Shown here in pieces: positions 63,637 through 64,000 of a stretch of DNA of 64,000 nt. The notes under the pieces were generated by a model that saw only the letters and a program-made list of their open reading frames with translations, made no database searches and had not been told where the DNA came from. The stretch comes from Bufo bufo. Its lineage: Eukaryota; Chordata; Amphibia; Anura; Bufonidae. The stretch covers positions 407,692,565-407,756,564 of the forward strand of contig NC_053392.1 in the NCBI RefSeq assembly GCF_905171765.1, given 5' to 3'. Every line of letters begins with the position of its first letter. Within the stretch, counting starts at the first letter, position 1. A program made the position numbers and the translations under genes.

Positions 63637-64000
63637 TTGGTATTGCAGTGTCCGTGACGGCTCTATAAATATATCACAGGATCCACCCTGTCCGATAAAC
63701 GCCATAAAAAATAAAAACTCTGTCAAAAAAGCCATTTTTGTCACCTTACATCACAAAAAGTGCAACACGAAGTGATCAAAAAGGTGTACGTCCCACAAAA
63801 TGGTACCAATAAAGTAGTCACCTCATCCCGCAAAAAATGAGTGCCTACATAAGAAAATCGCTTAAAAAATAAAAAAAAACTATGGCTCTCAGACTATTGA
63901 GACACTAAAATTATTATTATTTTTTTTAAAAATGATATTATTGTGTAAAACTTAAATAAATAAAAAAGTATTGATATTAGGTATCGCCGTGTCCGTAAGA
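63070..64000. mobile_element. TTAA-type element, left end, runs off window
   Basis: Starts after TTAA (63066-63069) with CCACTTCACATCCGCCC. A chain of hairpins follows: CCCATAGG...CTTATGGG, GTTGCCCGCTGTC/GACAGCAGGGCAAC, GAAGGCAGGGACA/TGTCCCTGCCTTC and CCAGTTACAG pairs. From about 63640 the sequence is the reverse complement of the region around 34.3-34.6 kb. The right end lies outside the window. Confidence 0.6.
63589..63632. repeat. (AT)n microsatellite
   Basis: About 44 bases of uninterrupted AT repeat, preceded by an A run. Confidence 0.95.

Noticed and set aside
63551..63775. Frame with a long Ile-Tyr repeat
   Set aside because: It is translation of an (AT)n microsatellite.

Overview
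The window is vertebrate genomic DNA, most likely from an anuran amphibian. Most of it is nested transposable elements: palindromic MITEs whose ends read GGCCTCATGCACACGACC, TTAA-target repeats, Tc1/mariner elements, hAT elements, a Penelope-like element, a chromodomain Ty3/gypsy element and a Tx1/L1-like LINE remnant. The species cannot be fixed from the sequence. No prokaryotic gene organisation, CRISPR array or operon is present.

The only cellular gene I can identify is the 3' end of pde10a (cAMP/cGMP phosphodiesterase 10A) on the minus strand. Five exons with canonical AG/GT borders and a continuous reading phase lie, in coding order, at 47032-46860, 44740-44629, 44004-43924, 38502-38414 and 22524-22413 (stop TGA). 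They encode the last part of the catalytic domain, including the second-half metal aspartate, the purine-selective glutamine and the C-terminal tail. The 3'UTR runs below 22413. The final intron is about 15.9 kb and is almost entirely inserted elements. The upstream intron (above 47032) continues past the end of the window.

Layout. 1-5.6 kb: unique AT-rich DNA, one MITE, a TTAA MITE split by a 1.66-kb near-perfect palindrome with a hammerhead-like core, and tRNA-like fragments. 5.6-9.2 kb: a LINE with 15-bp target duplications, invaded by a Tc1 element and a MITE. 10.3-11.8 kb: a second dead Tc1. 12-22 kb: palindromic MITEs, a solo LTR and the pde10a 3'UTR. 22.4-38.4 kb: the last pde10a intron, holding three consecutive copies of a repeat with an internal ~30-bp minisatellite. 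These copies are invaded by a second hammerhead foldback, a solo LTR that itself contains a 5.2-kb TTAA element, and further TTAA elements. 38.6-40.2 kb: an apparently intact Tc1-type transposon. 41.9-43.4 kb: a 1.5-kb non-autonomous hAT. 45.1-45.6 kb: a third hammerhead foldback. 48.3-57.6 kb: a Penelope-like element interrupted by a solo LTR, which is interrupted by a full-length chromovirus. 57.6-60 kb: a decayed ZBED-type hAT transposase. 60-64 kb: TTAA-family repeat split by a 2-kb hAT that carries an array of perfect CRE palindromes.

The most interesting items are these. (i) Three unrelated-looking inserts share one design: long target duplication, 5' tail, inverted arms, and a hammerhead-ribozyme-like core at the fold. 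(ii) The chromovirus appears to use Tf1/sushi-type self-priming. (iii) A TTAA-containing minisatellite has served as a repeated landing pad. (iv) There are 2.7 kb of alternating hairpins. Insertion boundaries were read by hand from target duplications and, where possible, from paralogous empty sites inside the window.
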